The notes under the pieces are model-generated. The model was not told the DNA's origin, made no database searches, and saw only the letters and a list, made by a program, of their open reading frames with translations. DNA of 64,000 nucleotides, taken from Kingdonia uniflora. Its lineage: Eukaryota > Streptophyta > Magnoliopsida > Ranunculales > Circaeasteraceae. This document shows positions 44,416 through 57,600 of this stretch, piece after piece. Position 1 is the first letter of the stretch. Each line of letters opens with the position of its first letter. The position numbers and the translations under genes are program-made. The stretch is taken from positions 310,001-374,000 of the forward strand of contig JACGCM010000304.1 in assembly GCA_014058105.1 (NCBI GenBank), read 5' to 3'.

Positions 44416-44676
44416 CTATGTACAATTAAGAACATATATATTCACATTGCACATCAACATAACCTTGCACCACATCTCTACTGCATACTCACAATCCATG
44501 AATAAGTGTTCAGTACTTTCATGGGCATTTCTGCATTGATTGCATAAGGACTGGTTCAGAATGCCTCTTTGTACCAGTCTGTCTTGAGTTACAAGTTTTC
44601 TAATAAGCATTTGCCAGGTGGTGATGCTATGCTTAGGACCATAAACTGCTATCCATAAACTGTTTTGTGTGACCAT
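44416..44676 (-). pseudogene. LINE zf-RVT fragment inside the Harbinger-like element
   Basis: An 86-codon minus-strand frame reads WQMLIRKLVTQDRLVQRGI followed by CNQCRNAHESTEHLFMDCEY and MWCKV. This matches the zinc-binding (zf-RVT) domain near the C terminus of plant LINE reverse transcriptases, with its CxxC...H...C pattern. No neighbouring reverse transcriptase was seen, so it is an isolated fragment captured by, or inserted in, the element. Confidence 0.75.
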
Positions 44677-45911
44677 AAACTGCTATCCATAAACTTCTAT
44701 TCATAATCTATATCCATAAAAAACTGCTATCCATTTATGTTATCCATAAACTATAGTAGGAATAACAGTTAATAGAAAAAGTGCACTCAACAGTTATAGT
44801 TTGGCATCAGGGGACTACACTCAGCATTCAGCAGTTAAAGAATCATCTAACTGCTATGTGTAGAAACAATATCCGTTAAACAACATTCAACATTTAGCAG
44901 TTAAACAATATCAGTTAACTATGTGCAAAAATGGACCCCTTCAGCTCAACATATACAGAAAAAGTGCACTCACCACTATAGGCATAGAAACTGCTATACT
45001 ATGACCACTATGACCACTAATATGCTATACTTGAAAGTCACACTGAGAGACATGTATCCAAAGTAGGTACATTTACGCAAACAAACATAAAGTATAGCTC
45101 AAATCCCATTATTTATCATCTAGAACACAATAAAGCTAGAATTAAAGAAGTATGTCCATTTCATTTCAATATAAACAAAACCCATTCCATTTCAATCTAA
45201 ACAAAACCATTCCAAGTCATACTGCAACTTTCTATCATCTACAACACAATAAAGCTAGAATTAAAGAGGTATAGCTCAAGTCATACTGCAACTTAAGGTA
45301 AATAATCAGATTCCATTTCATTTCAATCTAAACAAAACCCATTCCATTTCAATATAAACAAAACCATTTCAAGTCATACTGCAACTTTCTATCATCTACA
45401 ACACAATAAAGCTAGAATTAAAGAGGTATAACGCAAGTCATAGTACAACTTTTTAGTCTTAAAAAACCCATTCCATTTCAATCTAAACAAAACCAAACCC
45501 AACACCCAAAATCAGATTCAAGACCCAATAATTTCATTGCTAACACAACTAATTGGAACCCAAATTACACAGAGAGAGAGAATGCTTACCTGAAAAAATT
45601 GGATCGAAGAGAGAGATAAGAGATTCATTGACGACAGCAACAACAACAACCAATTGGATCGAAGAGAGATGAGAGAGATGCTAGATTCCTCGAGGAACTC
45701 GGTTCTTCAGACGTTGAGGACAAGGACAATTGAGGAACCAATTTCTCTTCCTTCAGTTGAATTTTTTTTAAGCATGTAATCCAGGTTGATTTTTTTTTGC
45801 TGAATTTGGTTGTCTTAAAAAAAATCAGCAGTTAAAGAAACATAAAACCAGCTGTTGATTTTTTTTTCAACTGCTGAAAAAAAAATCAGCACGCAAAGAA
45901 ACACCACCTAA

Positions 45912-48300
45912 GTGTTTCAAGCAAGGCCTATTTTAGTGATCCATGCCATGGCATGCCTACAAGGAGTACGGAGTAAAAATAATAAGGATCATATGGTTGT
46001 TGCATGGGCCAAAACATTTATGATATGCTTGCAAGCCATGTGAGTCACTAAACAAATGCATTTTCCTTCTGCTCTCCAGTACTTTTGTGTCTTTTTTTTT
46101 AGGGCTTTTAGTGCACAAAAAGCAAGGATGAAAAGCTGGATATAGGAAAAAAGTTTATAAAATACACTTTTTTGAAAGATTGTTGGATTCTAGGTCAACC
46201 TTTGTTTCCCTTGTGTTTAAATATTGGTGGTGGTGTATGTATGTGTGTGAGATAAGAGAGAGAAAATTGGACTTTACTCAGGGTTTAGACTTTAGAGGAT
46301 GAGAGGGAGTCCACTAAATTTGATTCCTTCACAATTTATTCTTCAAGACCACACTTCAAATATTCGAATACTTGTGTGGTGGGATGATCCACCAATTAAT
46401 CATACATGCACCTCATATTCTTTCTCAAAAAGGGAAAATAGTATGAGTGTTATGAGATATACATTGTGTTGATTTTATATTATTTTGGCTAAAGAGGTTG
46501 TATTGTACTCTTTAATGTCTAATACATGAATTAATATATGTGATATATATCCCCGCATACATATTTGCGGGCTAATCCTTGGAAGTGGCCAAGTTGATAT
46601 TATAACATGTTGATCTCAGGACCTCTTCTTGAGGCATGGTCAGAAATGAAGTGCTATGTTTTTCATACATCAAAGCGCAGTTTTGTACATTTTCATTGAG
46701 AATGTATTGTAAATATGTTGTCTGATATCCAAAATACATTTTATTTTTGGGGTGTATATATACAGAGAACAGCTTTTTAGGTAGTCTGAGTCTAGTAATA
46801 TCTGTCAAAGTAAAGTGAACATGGAATCCTTTTAGGAGGGAAACAAGGACTCATTTGATGGAGTCCATCAAACATTCACACTTGCTCTGATAAAGTTGTT
46901 TAACTGCAAATTAAGGCCTTTCTCCTTTCATGTTTCTTTTCCTTTCTTGTCTAGCAAAGCTGAGATTGAGCTTGTGATATATCTGACAATCCTTTTGCTT
47001 GCATGCACTTCAACCACAATACCACACACAAGGGAGATATATTTTCCCTTGAATCATAATCTCTCATGCCTTTAAACCCATCCTCGAAAGAAAGAGTACC
47101 CTTTATACAATTTTCTAACTATAAGTTAGGTAATGTAGGTAAACATTTTAAAATTCAAATGATACTTCAAAATAATCATCATAAACACATGAGTGAAAAA
47201 AAGAAAAAAAAAGAAAAAACACTCATGAAATTATTAGCAACTGTACTTAGTTATTTATTATTTAATAAACTTCATAATCATGGCATTAGCTTGATAAACA
47301 TACCATTTTCAATAGGTATTATTAGAGAGCATCTGCAATAGCTAAGAGCATCAACAATAGGCTGGCTAAGTTAGTGAGTCACGTAGGCATAAAATCAAAA
47401 AAAAAAAATGACACGTATCCAATGGTAGAAAAGTGATATTTTCTTCAGGGTGGGGATGGATGTCAGATTTAACAAAATTAAAAATAAATAAATAACTGTT
47501 GCGCTAATTCAATTCGCGCACAACTCTTTATTTTATTTTTATTATTAATTAAATTAAAATTTTGATTATTTTGTACGACAATAAAATAATTAAACAGCAG
47601 TTAAAGTGTGGGCCAACTGACAATCCTAACCACAACAGGCTTGCCATAGACAACCACTGATTTTATAAATCGCAACGCTATTTAAGCGATGACGATTCTA
47701 CAAAATAAGTGTTTTGTTGATTTGTATCGCTATCTTAGCGATATCGAGCCTGCTGTTGACACTTTAAGTGTAGACTTGATTATTCTGCTTAGTCTAATAT
47801 TAAAGTAATCTTTACTCATCTGCCAAAACTTGGAGGGCGTTACTCTAACTTCCTTAACAGCGTCCATCCACGCTCCATTCCAAACACGAGATGCCATACA
47901 ACATTGTTGTTTTATATATTTGGTTATGGGGGTATGGCTATTAAACCGCGTAACGCCGTTTGTCTTCCATTTATATTTTTGGACCAAGATACTCCTCCCA
48001 ATGTGTCAAAATAAAAGAAAAACATAAATTTATTAAAAAAAACCCACAAAATCATCTTGTTTTCATCATTCCTCCTTCAAATGTAAGTTATATTCTCAAA
48101 CGATGAGCTGGCAAGCACGCACTATATATATCAAGACGACATCAATTGGTCAAAGTCTGATATAATCTTATTTTATTTTTCAAAAATTAAAAATAACGGG
48201 CAGTCCGGGCAGACTGAAGAAATACATTGAATTAAAAGAAAACAAGCAACAAATAAAAAATATATACTCCGTCGTAAATACCTAAAATGGAAGAAAAAAA
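45912..48300. other. Intergenic upstream of RAPTOR
   Basis: No gene recognised. It contains a candidate MITE (47347-47763). RAPTOR leader sequence probably begins in the CT-rich stretch after about 48310. Confidence 0.6.
47347..47763. mobile_element. Candidate MITE
   Basis: AGCATCAACAATAGGCT at the left and the inverse of the right end, AGTGTCAACAGCAGGCT, match at 13 of 17 positions around 417 bp of non-coding AT-rich DNA. No clear target duplication. Confidence 0.35.
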
Positions 48301-48670
48301 TCGTTAATTCACACGTACACACACTCTCTCTCTCACAATCCTCTTTGAGGTTCCCTCGTTTGCACCACTGCCGCCATAGGTCGACCTTGTTTGAAGATTA
48401 GGGTTTCGTCGATTTCATCGAAGAGAGATAAGAGAGAGCTGGATTCTCTCTTGTACCTTCGAAGAATCTCTATGCGTCGTTGGTTTAGTGGTTTTGTTGA
48501 TTAGAATCACGAGGTTTGATCGAGAATTCGAGCCATAGGTTTCAATTCGGGAAGCGTTTCAGGTATTATTTATGGTGTTGAGGTTTGGTTTGATTTGGGG
48601 GAGTTTGAAGTGAGGTGAGGCGAGAGTTTCGATTAGGGCAAAAATTGGATTGTTTTTGTGGGGGATTTGA

Positions 48671-51600
48671 ATGGCATTGGGAGATCTGATGGCATCACGC
48701 GTTTCGGAATCATCAGTATCTGTATCGAATCATTTAGATGAGATTAATAGTCGTGATGAAGATGGAGATTGCAGGAGGGAGAGGGATTCAGAGGGAGCTA
48801 GTAGTAGTAGTGTTGGTACCAATGTGGCTTCTACATCATCGACTACAATGACGAGTGTGTCGTATTTGCATTCGAAGATTGTATTGTGCGAGTTTAGGCA
48901 TGTAGCATTCGAGGCTTGCAATGTTAGTGGTCCGGCGGATACTGGGTTGATCTCAAAGTGGCGACCGAGAGACCGGGTAAGGCTTGCAATCCTTGTAAAT
49001 ATATTTAGGGCTTTTAATAATTTTCGATGACTGATTAACTGTATTGACTTCAAATTCATCTAATGCAAGATAAATAGTTGAAGGACAATATCATTCATCG
49101 TTCCGTCTTAATGATTTGAAAATCTGCCATAGGGAGAATATTCTATGAACAACAAACAATTTTCGCAGGGAAAACAAAGTCTAGTATGACCAGTATTACT
49201 TAGAAAAACAAAGTTTTGTGCGTATCTTCAGTCTGGAGATAGTTTTTTGTTTATTTATTATAAAAAATGTGGAAATAGGTATGAGTATGATTGAAATTAA
49301 TTGTCGGAAGCAACAATTTATGCGAATTTCTTCAAATTGAATTAATCTAAAAAACTAGGATTTGTAGTTTTCCAAACTTAATAGTCAACACGATTTTCCA
49401 CTAACTAAAGCCAATGTCTACATATAAAGTGAAATGCGAAATAAAAATAGAAACAATGGAAATAGAAAATATAAACATAAAAGGAATAGGATCGATGACG
49501 GGTGGAGGAATGGCCCATGACATATCAACTCTCCCCAACTTTGAAAGTTCGTCTATGAACTTGCTTTTGCGTTGTTTGCCAAAATCCATGTCAGAATAGT
49601 GTACACATTGTAATTTGGAGTATTTCCATAATTGGCGTCGTCTTTTTCCCTTTACTGCTACCTACTACTTGCGGTGGAAAGGGTTTTACCGGTTTAAAAT
49701 TAACTATGCAAGCATCTCCTAGGAGTCCCAATGGGGTCCTCCCTAATCCTCGATCGGCAACGTCTCCGAGTACCTCTAGAGTTTAAGTTTTGGGAAGGAT
49801 AATAATCCGATCTCCTTTGAAGTTTGGTTGTTGTTTTGCAACCAAAAAATCTTTCAAGAGTTGAACGATTTCGTTCATTGTAGATGCCAAAGCATTTATC
49901 TTATCTTCAGTAGTAGATTTTTTCTTGTCTTTCATACCCATTGTAATGGAAAGTTTTCTTTCTGAAGTATCTTACCTTGTTCTTGATACCATTTTAATAG
50001 AAACTAATCGGCGGAAGCAACAATTTATGCAAGTTGAACTAATCTTGAATACTGGGGTTTGTAGTCTTTCTCCCAAACTTAAAAAATGAGACTTTCTTTC
50101 TAAAACCATTAACTAAAGTTAATTCAGAATGCTTATTTTCAAAGTAAAAGGCTAAAGAAATAAATAAATAAAAACTTAAGACAGTAGAGGAATAAGACTG
50201 ACGGCGACGAGGGAACAACCCATGACATATCAGAGTAATGATAATCTAATGCTGCACAAACTTAAAAACTCAAAGGTATGACATTGGATAGAGCTCTTTT
50301 GAGTAGAACTAATAAGTTTACGAGCGTAGTCAAAGCTATAGGTGCCATCTATGTGACATCCAGTGTTTAAAAAGGCGAAGACGGCCAAGGCTCAGTGGGG
50401 CAGAGGTGCCACACTTTTTTTCCTTTAAAACTAATGAAAAAAATCTAAATTAATTATAAAAATAATAATAATAAATGAATATATCCTACATAATTAAAAA
50501 AAAAATCACGCAAATAAATGAGATCACAATCTCTCTTTTTTTTAAGTAAAAAACCTAACCCCAAAACAACAAAAACTTATCTCCAAGAAGAAATAAGAGG
50601 GAGACCTAAGAACAAGACCCATATGATCGTTTTGGGTATTAGCATAAATATATAAGGCCTTATTAATTTTTTTTTTTTTTTTTTTTTTGGGGGGGGGAGA
50701 TGATTTTTTTTTTGTCTCTACCGCCTCCAATTACGTCTTCCGCTACGCGTTCAATGCACCTTCATGATGTGAGGCTATAGCCTCATTACGCCTCACTGTT
50801 TGTTTAGAAAAAACGATGTAAGGTGTAGCTTCAGTGCATTTTTTAAAACACTGGTAACATCCTTGCTTTTACTCCTTTAGTCGAACATTAAATGCGTAGG
50901 CTACACAGAGACAGAAAAACAGGGAGGGATATAGTGACGTCCTTACTTTTTCTCTTCAATATTTCAACATAAATTAACAATATAAAAAGCTGCTGCATTT
51001 GCTTCTGGCAATTCTCCTACCGATTTTCTCAATTAAAATCAAATAAAACCAATTAAATTAATTTGTCACCCAAGGGTCATTTATGCTACGTTTTAACTAA
51101 AGGACCCCCTTGACTTGACTATCTGCTTAGCGTTTCTGAGGACACTGTAAATATCGAGATATGATGAGAATTATAGTTTCTGAGTTACCTATGGCTCAAC
51201 AGTCTTCTGTTTTTAAATAACAATATATATTTAATCTCTCTGTCTTAAGAACAAATTTTGGTTTTTAATTTAACCTGGAATTTGCGAAAATGGGTCCATC
51301 CTAATGGTTTAGGTAACATTTGTATCTACAGTAAAAATATTTCATTAGATATCTCCCTCACGTTGTTCCTTTTCATCTCTATTTATTTTACGACTATTCT
51401 TATATTCCATGCATGATCTATCAAGGAAAAAGCTTGATGACTATACACCACGATTTCTATGTTTTACCTTCATCTAAGTTTGTCTCTCAATGCTATAGCA
51501 GATGAAGACGGGATGTGTAGCATTGGTATTATGCTTAAACATAAGTGTTGATCCACCCGATGTAATTAAAATCTCTCCTTGTGCCAGGATGGAGTGCTGG

Positions 51601-54600
51601 ATAGGTAACTGTTCAATTCATGCACTGTATATGTCATACTTACTTTACATTACTGATCATGTTTCATCTCTACCTCATATACATATCCAAGTTTGCCTTA
51701 CATTTACTGAATTTTTGCAGTATGTCAATATAAGCTTTTTGATTCCTAACTTAAAGGAGCAATGCACTTATATGCTCTCTTTCCTATTTTATTCTGGTTG
51801 GCAGATCCATTTTCTATGATAGCACAAAAGGCGCTTGATTCAATTGGTAAATCCTTACTTGCACAATACGAAAGATGGCAGCCGAAGGTGAGAGAACGAT
51901 TTCTGATTTTTACCAATGTAGGTTTAGTTTCTCCAGTGCTTCGTTAACTTCAAAACCTTTAGATGTTTCAGGCTCGTTATAAGCTAGAACTTGATCCTAC
52001 GGTGGATGGAGTGAAGAAACTTTGTCTTGCTTGTCGCAAACATGCCAAGTCTGAGAGAGTGCTTTTTCACTACAATGGGCATGGAGTACCTAAACCAACC
52101 GCTAATGGTGAAATTTGGCTTTTTAATAAGGTCCTTAGCTATTTTAGAATTCTCATGGTTTACTATCTTTGTGCCGTTTAAGTTGCGACTTTTCTCTTTG
52201 CTGACCATAATATAAATTGGCCGCAGCAGAGTTACACCCAGTATATCCCATTGCCAATTAGCGACTTGGATTCCTGGCTTAAAACACCGTCAATATACGT
52301 TTTCGACTGTTCTGCTGCAGGAATGATTGTGAATGCTTTCATCGAGGTTAGTGCTACTGTCTTATAGCTACGTTCTTTCTCATATGATCAAACAACAATA
52401 ACGACTCTTTTCCCCCATTTTTCTTCTAATATTCTTTCTTTAATTTGGTTAGCGCCAAGATTGGGGATCTTCTAATTCTTCAATGAAAGATTGCATTTTG
52501 CTTGCGGCATGTGAAGCGCATGAAACTCTTCCGCAGAGTGCTGAATTTCCTGCAGATGTGTTCACATCCTGCCTCACTACACCAATCAAAATGGCATTAA
52601 AATGGTAATTTCGTTGGTTTCTTGTTTCTACTTCTCAGTTTTCTTCATGAATAATGCCATTCAGTCATTAGTGTTTCTGCCAGAATTGAATCTTTAATTT
52701 TAGTGTGTGCTTTTTCTTTCTTCCATAGGATAAAAATCTATCCTTTTCTTTGCCCAGAGTGTAAATTGCATCCATCTTTCCTACAAAAAATTGGAGGTAC
52801 TTTGGTCATAGTGAACCGAAGCTCTTTCAATGCACTGGGCCATTTTCATTTAGACCAGCATTCCTTACTGTTGCAACGATGTCGATCAGTAGGGCTTAGA
52901 TGCTTACTTTATTCATGTAAAACGGGAAGTACAACGGGTCTTCGCCCAAAAAGGACTGCTCCTTTGCTGAAAAGGAAAACTTGTTTAGAAGATGGTATGA
53001 GGTGATTCCTCTCAAGCTTCATATATAGAAGTAAAAGTAACCGGTTGCACAATAAAATGGCTTCGGCCTTAAACTCTTCCAACTTTTCTTGAAGCATTTG
53101 AGATCATTCTAGGTGGAAGGATGTCTTCTTTGGAGATCCGTGATGTTTTGTTTTAGTCTTGGAGCGTGTTTTCTGTTTTTTTTTTGTTCTCCTATGTAGC
53201 TTTGTTTTCTCTTCGTCTTTTTTAATCTTTTTCCTTAACAATAATTATATTCATTAAGGGAAATGAAGAAGGGTTTCAATGAAGTTCTACCCTGGATTAA
53301 GCTTCACTCCAAGTTTGTAACTTATAATGTTGTGATTTCTCAAATAACAAAAGTCCATCTAAATAAAATGGCTACCTTTGCAGATTCGAGATCACTAGGA
53401 CCTCAAAGATTAGTCCAAACACAAAGCGTTACCTCTAATAACAACAGCTCCAGACCCGAAGCATCAGCTGATACAAAAACTCCAGCCGCAGCACTACTAA
53501 GGTAGTCAGATGCGATTAATGCGACCTAAAATCGCATCACATATCCGTCGCAACCCCTTAAATGCGACCGGATGCAGATGCGTTGCATTTTGTCGCATTT
53601 CCTAATGCAACGCAATGCGAGAAACCAATTGAAACATGATAGAAAACACAAAGAAGAAAAATATTGTGCGAGTATACACTAATACTAAGCGAAAAAGACC
53701 TTATGTAATAAACAACTGCTAAATCTATTATACGATATTAATATATAATACAATTACAAGTATAAGCTTCCTAATAAGATTAAGATAGGAGATATAGGAA
53801 ACGAGATACTCAATTACCTCATTCAAAGTAAAGCCTAAAATATAAAACACATGCATTCCAAGAATTTCCCTCAACTAGATGTATTGATTTGATACTTGAC
53901 ATATTTGAATTTCCTAGTTATGGTTTGTTAGTTTTTACTTGGCAACGCTTATTATACTTCCAAGTTATGTTTGTTAGCTGGTACTTGGTATATGTAGATA
54001 TCTCAGTTATTCATTTCCATTTTGGATTACCAAAATTTGTTAGTTATGTTATATTATATTTTATATGCTTTTCTTAATAAATATATTGCATGTATAGATT
54101 TATATGCACATATATTAGGAATATATACAATTTTTTCCTACTGTATCACAATATTCGCGATAGTGTTGCAGTATTCTCGTTATTCACAGTAGCAAAATTT
54201 TTTTCATGATCGCATCGCATTGCAATACGCATTAACTACCTTGTGCACTACTAAAGATTGCTTTGGAGCTTAAAAGGCACAAAGCTAAAGGATTTGACCC
54301 TCGCTTTTTTGATCTCTTACCAAACCCGGAGCTTTAGCCTCTAGGAGAGATAGTAAATAAAAGTTGGAAGGGTCTACTTGCATGAAATTAAAGGCTTAGA
54401 GCAGGTATGGTATGCGACGTGGCTGCAAGAGACTTTCAAATTGGTTTTACTTGATTTAACTATACCGCGGGGTTCGAGGATTTCCATTAAGATATGTTTA
54501 GGGTGCTTGAATTTGGAGAATAGTTGTGTCCATTAAATTGAAGGAAAATTCAAGTATTGGGGCTCCTGAATCATGGGAAAAGTTGGACTTGAGATGTAGG

Positions 54601-57600
54601 TATGAGGTACAATGAGGAGCGTATTGAGGGGAATACGACTTTGGAGATTTGGGGTATGTGAGAGGACCCAAGAGTATGATGCAGTAGAGAATTATGGAGG
54701 TTGCCTCTGTACAGGTTGGCTAAGAATGATTAAGGGCATCTTATGAGCGTAGTCCGTAAAATGGATCTTAAGAGCTAACGAAGAGTTTGGTGCCCTTGTT
54801 GTGGATTTTTCAGTTTCATGACTAGAAAAGTGTCGGGTAATGACTATCTTTATTGTTTTAGAACCCTTGATGGTAGATTTCATGGTTTTATACTTTATTT
54901 CTAGACAAAGTATCCATCAGCGACTGCTTTTGCTGTAGTGAAGAATAATGATCTACTGGATGCTGGTATGGTGTTGCTGATCTAAGTCTGTTCATTTGAT
55001 CTACTGGATGCTTTTATGCTGTAGATGATATCAATGTTTTTCATTCTATCAAAACCTACCATAGACCTTTATTGATCACTTGATAGCTGCACCACTGAGC
55101 AACTCTACTACTTGGTTATTTGTGAGTAGAATATGTTTCTTTGCAGTTTCTCAATGTTTCCTAGCATATCTTTCATGTCTGTGATATTATAGTTTCTCCT
55201 TTCAGCTTCTTTTCCATTTTCGGAACTGGTCATGGGTGACTTTCAAGTTTTTACTTAAGCCATTTGGCTGAGCCTGGAGGTGATTGATCCCTGGTTATCA
55301 GATCTGGCTGTTGCTGGACTTCTTTTTTTTCTTTTAGATGTGGAAGAATCATGATAACCTGCGGCATGAGAGTGGTCTGGCTTTGGGGTTTGTTACTTTT
55401 GCGCGTTCATGGGAGTTGTGAGGAAGGGAGTATTATTCCATTATATAAGCAGGTCTGAAGGGTTATGATTTATTAGTTTCTATACGTTATTTTGGAGTGG
55501 TTTTGGTCCTCTTCCCTTATGCTATGAGTTACACTTCCTGTTAGTCATTGTAATTTCTTTATTTTTTGTAAAGAAGATTTTTCTTGGATTATTGTTTTTA
55601 TTTATTGAGAAACATTTATGTATTTGATGGTTAAGCTATTTGATACTATATTTTATTATTCTTGTGATGTTTGAGTTTTTCATCATGATGGTAAAAAATA
55701 CTATTTCCTGTAAAGGAAATTTAGCTTTTGTTCTTTCTTCATAGTCTAACTGTTACCCCTTTTGTCAGGTTCTGCACTCGTTCATTACTTCGTGATACCC
55801 TTGACCATTCTCTTATAGACAGTATTCCTGGCCGCCCAAATGATCGAAAAACACTTCTGGGGGAGCTGAACTGGATTTTCACAGCAGTGACCGACACAAT
55901 TGCTTGGAATGTCCTTCCACATGGTAAGAACTGTCTTCACAAGTTCTCTGTGTAGTAATGCATTATTTTTATTGGATTACTATCTTGCACATCCAATAAC
56001 AGATTTTTATCCTTGCAGATCTTTTTCAGAGATTGTTTAGGCAAGACTTGTTAGTTGCTAGTCTGTTCCGGAACTTCTTACTCGCAGAAAGAATTATGCG
56101 ATCTGCAAACTGTTCTCCAATTTCATACCCAATGTTGCCTTCAACTCATCAGCATCACATGTGGTAGCTTTACGAGCATACCTTTTTAATGACCTAGTTT
56201 GCTTATTTTGTGATTTTCTTGTAAAAGTTAAAATATCTTTTTATAGGGATGCATGGGACATGGCTGCTGAAATTTGCCTTTCCCAGATTCATGAATTGGT
56301 TGAACAGCCTAATGCAGAATTCCAGGTGTCTGTTTTTCCATGTTTTTTTTTTTTCTATATAAATTTCCTGATTAATATGTTGGTTGAATATGGGAAAATT
56401 GTGGTTTATGTTGCCTTGTAAAGTATGTGAGTTTATATTAGAGAAGCTTAAAGATGATTCTGGTTTGGCTTTCAGTCCAGCCCTTTCTTTACCGAACAAC
56501 TGACTGCTTTTGAGGTATGGCTGGACCATGGATCTGAACATAAAAAACCACCAGAACAGTTGCCTATTGTTCTTCAGGTACTAACATTTTCTAAAAACCT
56601 TAAATTCAAAGGTATCTATTATTGTGTATACACAGAATATTTAAAAACCTACACTGTATATGAAAACATTTAGCAGTTACTTGCATATGAAATTGAGCTG
56701 TCAACTCGACGCAGTTCTAGATCGTTCTATTATTAAAAAAAATATGTGTAATGAAGTTAATGAAAACCAATGGTAGGATTAAATTAATACCAAAATTTTA
56801 ATTTGTCTTTTCTCAGGTTTTACTTAGTCAATGCCATCGACACCGGGCACTGGTACTTCTTGGGAGATTTCTTGATATGGGACCTTGGGCAGTTGATCTG
56901 GTAAGTTTGTTTCAGCTCTTCCTTTTACCTTTCTCATCCAGATATGATCATCTAGTATTTTATGCATTTTTTAGCATGGTACCTGAAATCTAGCTTTCAT
57001 ATTCTTTAGGCTTTGTCTGTTGGCATTTTTCCTTACGTACTGAAGTTGTTAGCAACCACATCGCCGGAGTTAAAGCCCATTCTTGTTTTCATATGGACGA
57101 AGATTCTTGCGCTTGATAAGGTATTATAATTAAGGATTAACTGGCATGTTCTCTTTACAACTTTTCATGTACTGACAATCCAAGGTGTTTTGATGAATAT
57201 CAGTCATGTCAGGTTGATCTTGTGAAAGATGGTGGGCACATGTACTTTATAAGGTTTCTTGATAGCATGGATTCATATTCAGAACAGCGTTCAATGGCTG
57301 CATTTGTTTTAGCTGTCATTGTGGATGGGCACAGACGGGGACAGGAAGCGTGTATAAAATCGGATCTGATACGTGTGTGCTTGAAACATCTTCAACTAGC
57401 AAGCCCTCATGATGCACAGACCGATCCAATGGTTCTCCAATGGCTTTGCCTTTGTCTAGGAAAACTGTGGGAAGATTTTCCAGAAGCACAGATCATAGGC
57501 TTGCGGGAAGATGTACCTGCAGTATTAGCACCTCTCCTCTCGGAAACCCCACCAGAGGTATGATATCTATATATTTCTCTTTACTTGCCTCTGTTTTGGT

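Larger units (their letters stand above)
42672..45908. mobile_element. PIF/Harbinger-like element without transposase
   Basis: 3237 bp bounded by GGTGGTGTTT (left) and AAACACCACC (right), with 3-bp TAA duplications at 42669-42671 and 45909-45911, the PIF/Harbinger signature. Inverted similarity continues imperfectly for ~40 bp, and both ends carry repeated GCTGAA/TTCAGC-type subterminal motifs. Inside are a minus-strand Myb/SANT-like gene and a LINE fragment. No DDE transposase frame was found. Confidence 0.8.

Noticed and set aside
52703..53005. 100-codon open frame in RAPTOR intron 6
   Set aside because: RAPTOR exons 6 and 7 join in phase and in agreement with the family, leaving no room for an extra exon; the frame has no domain.
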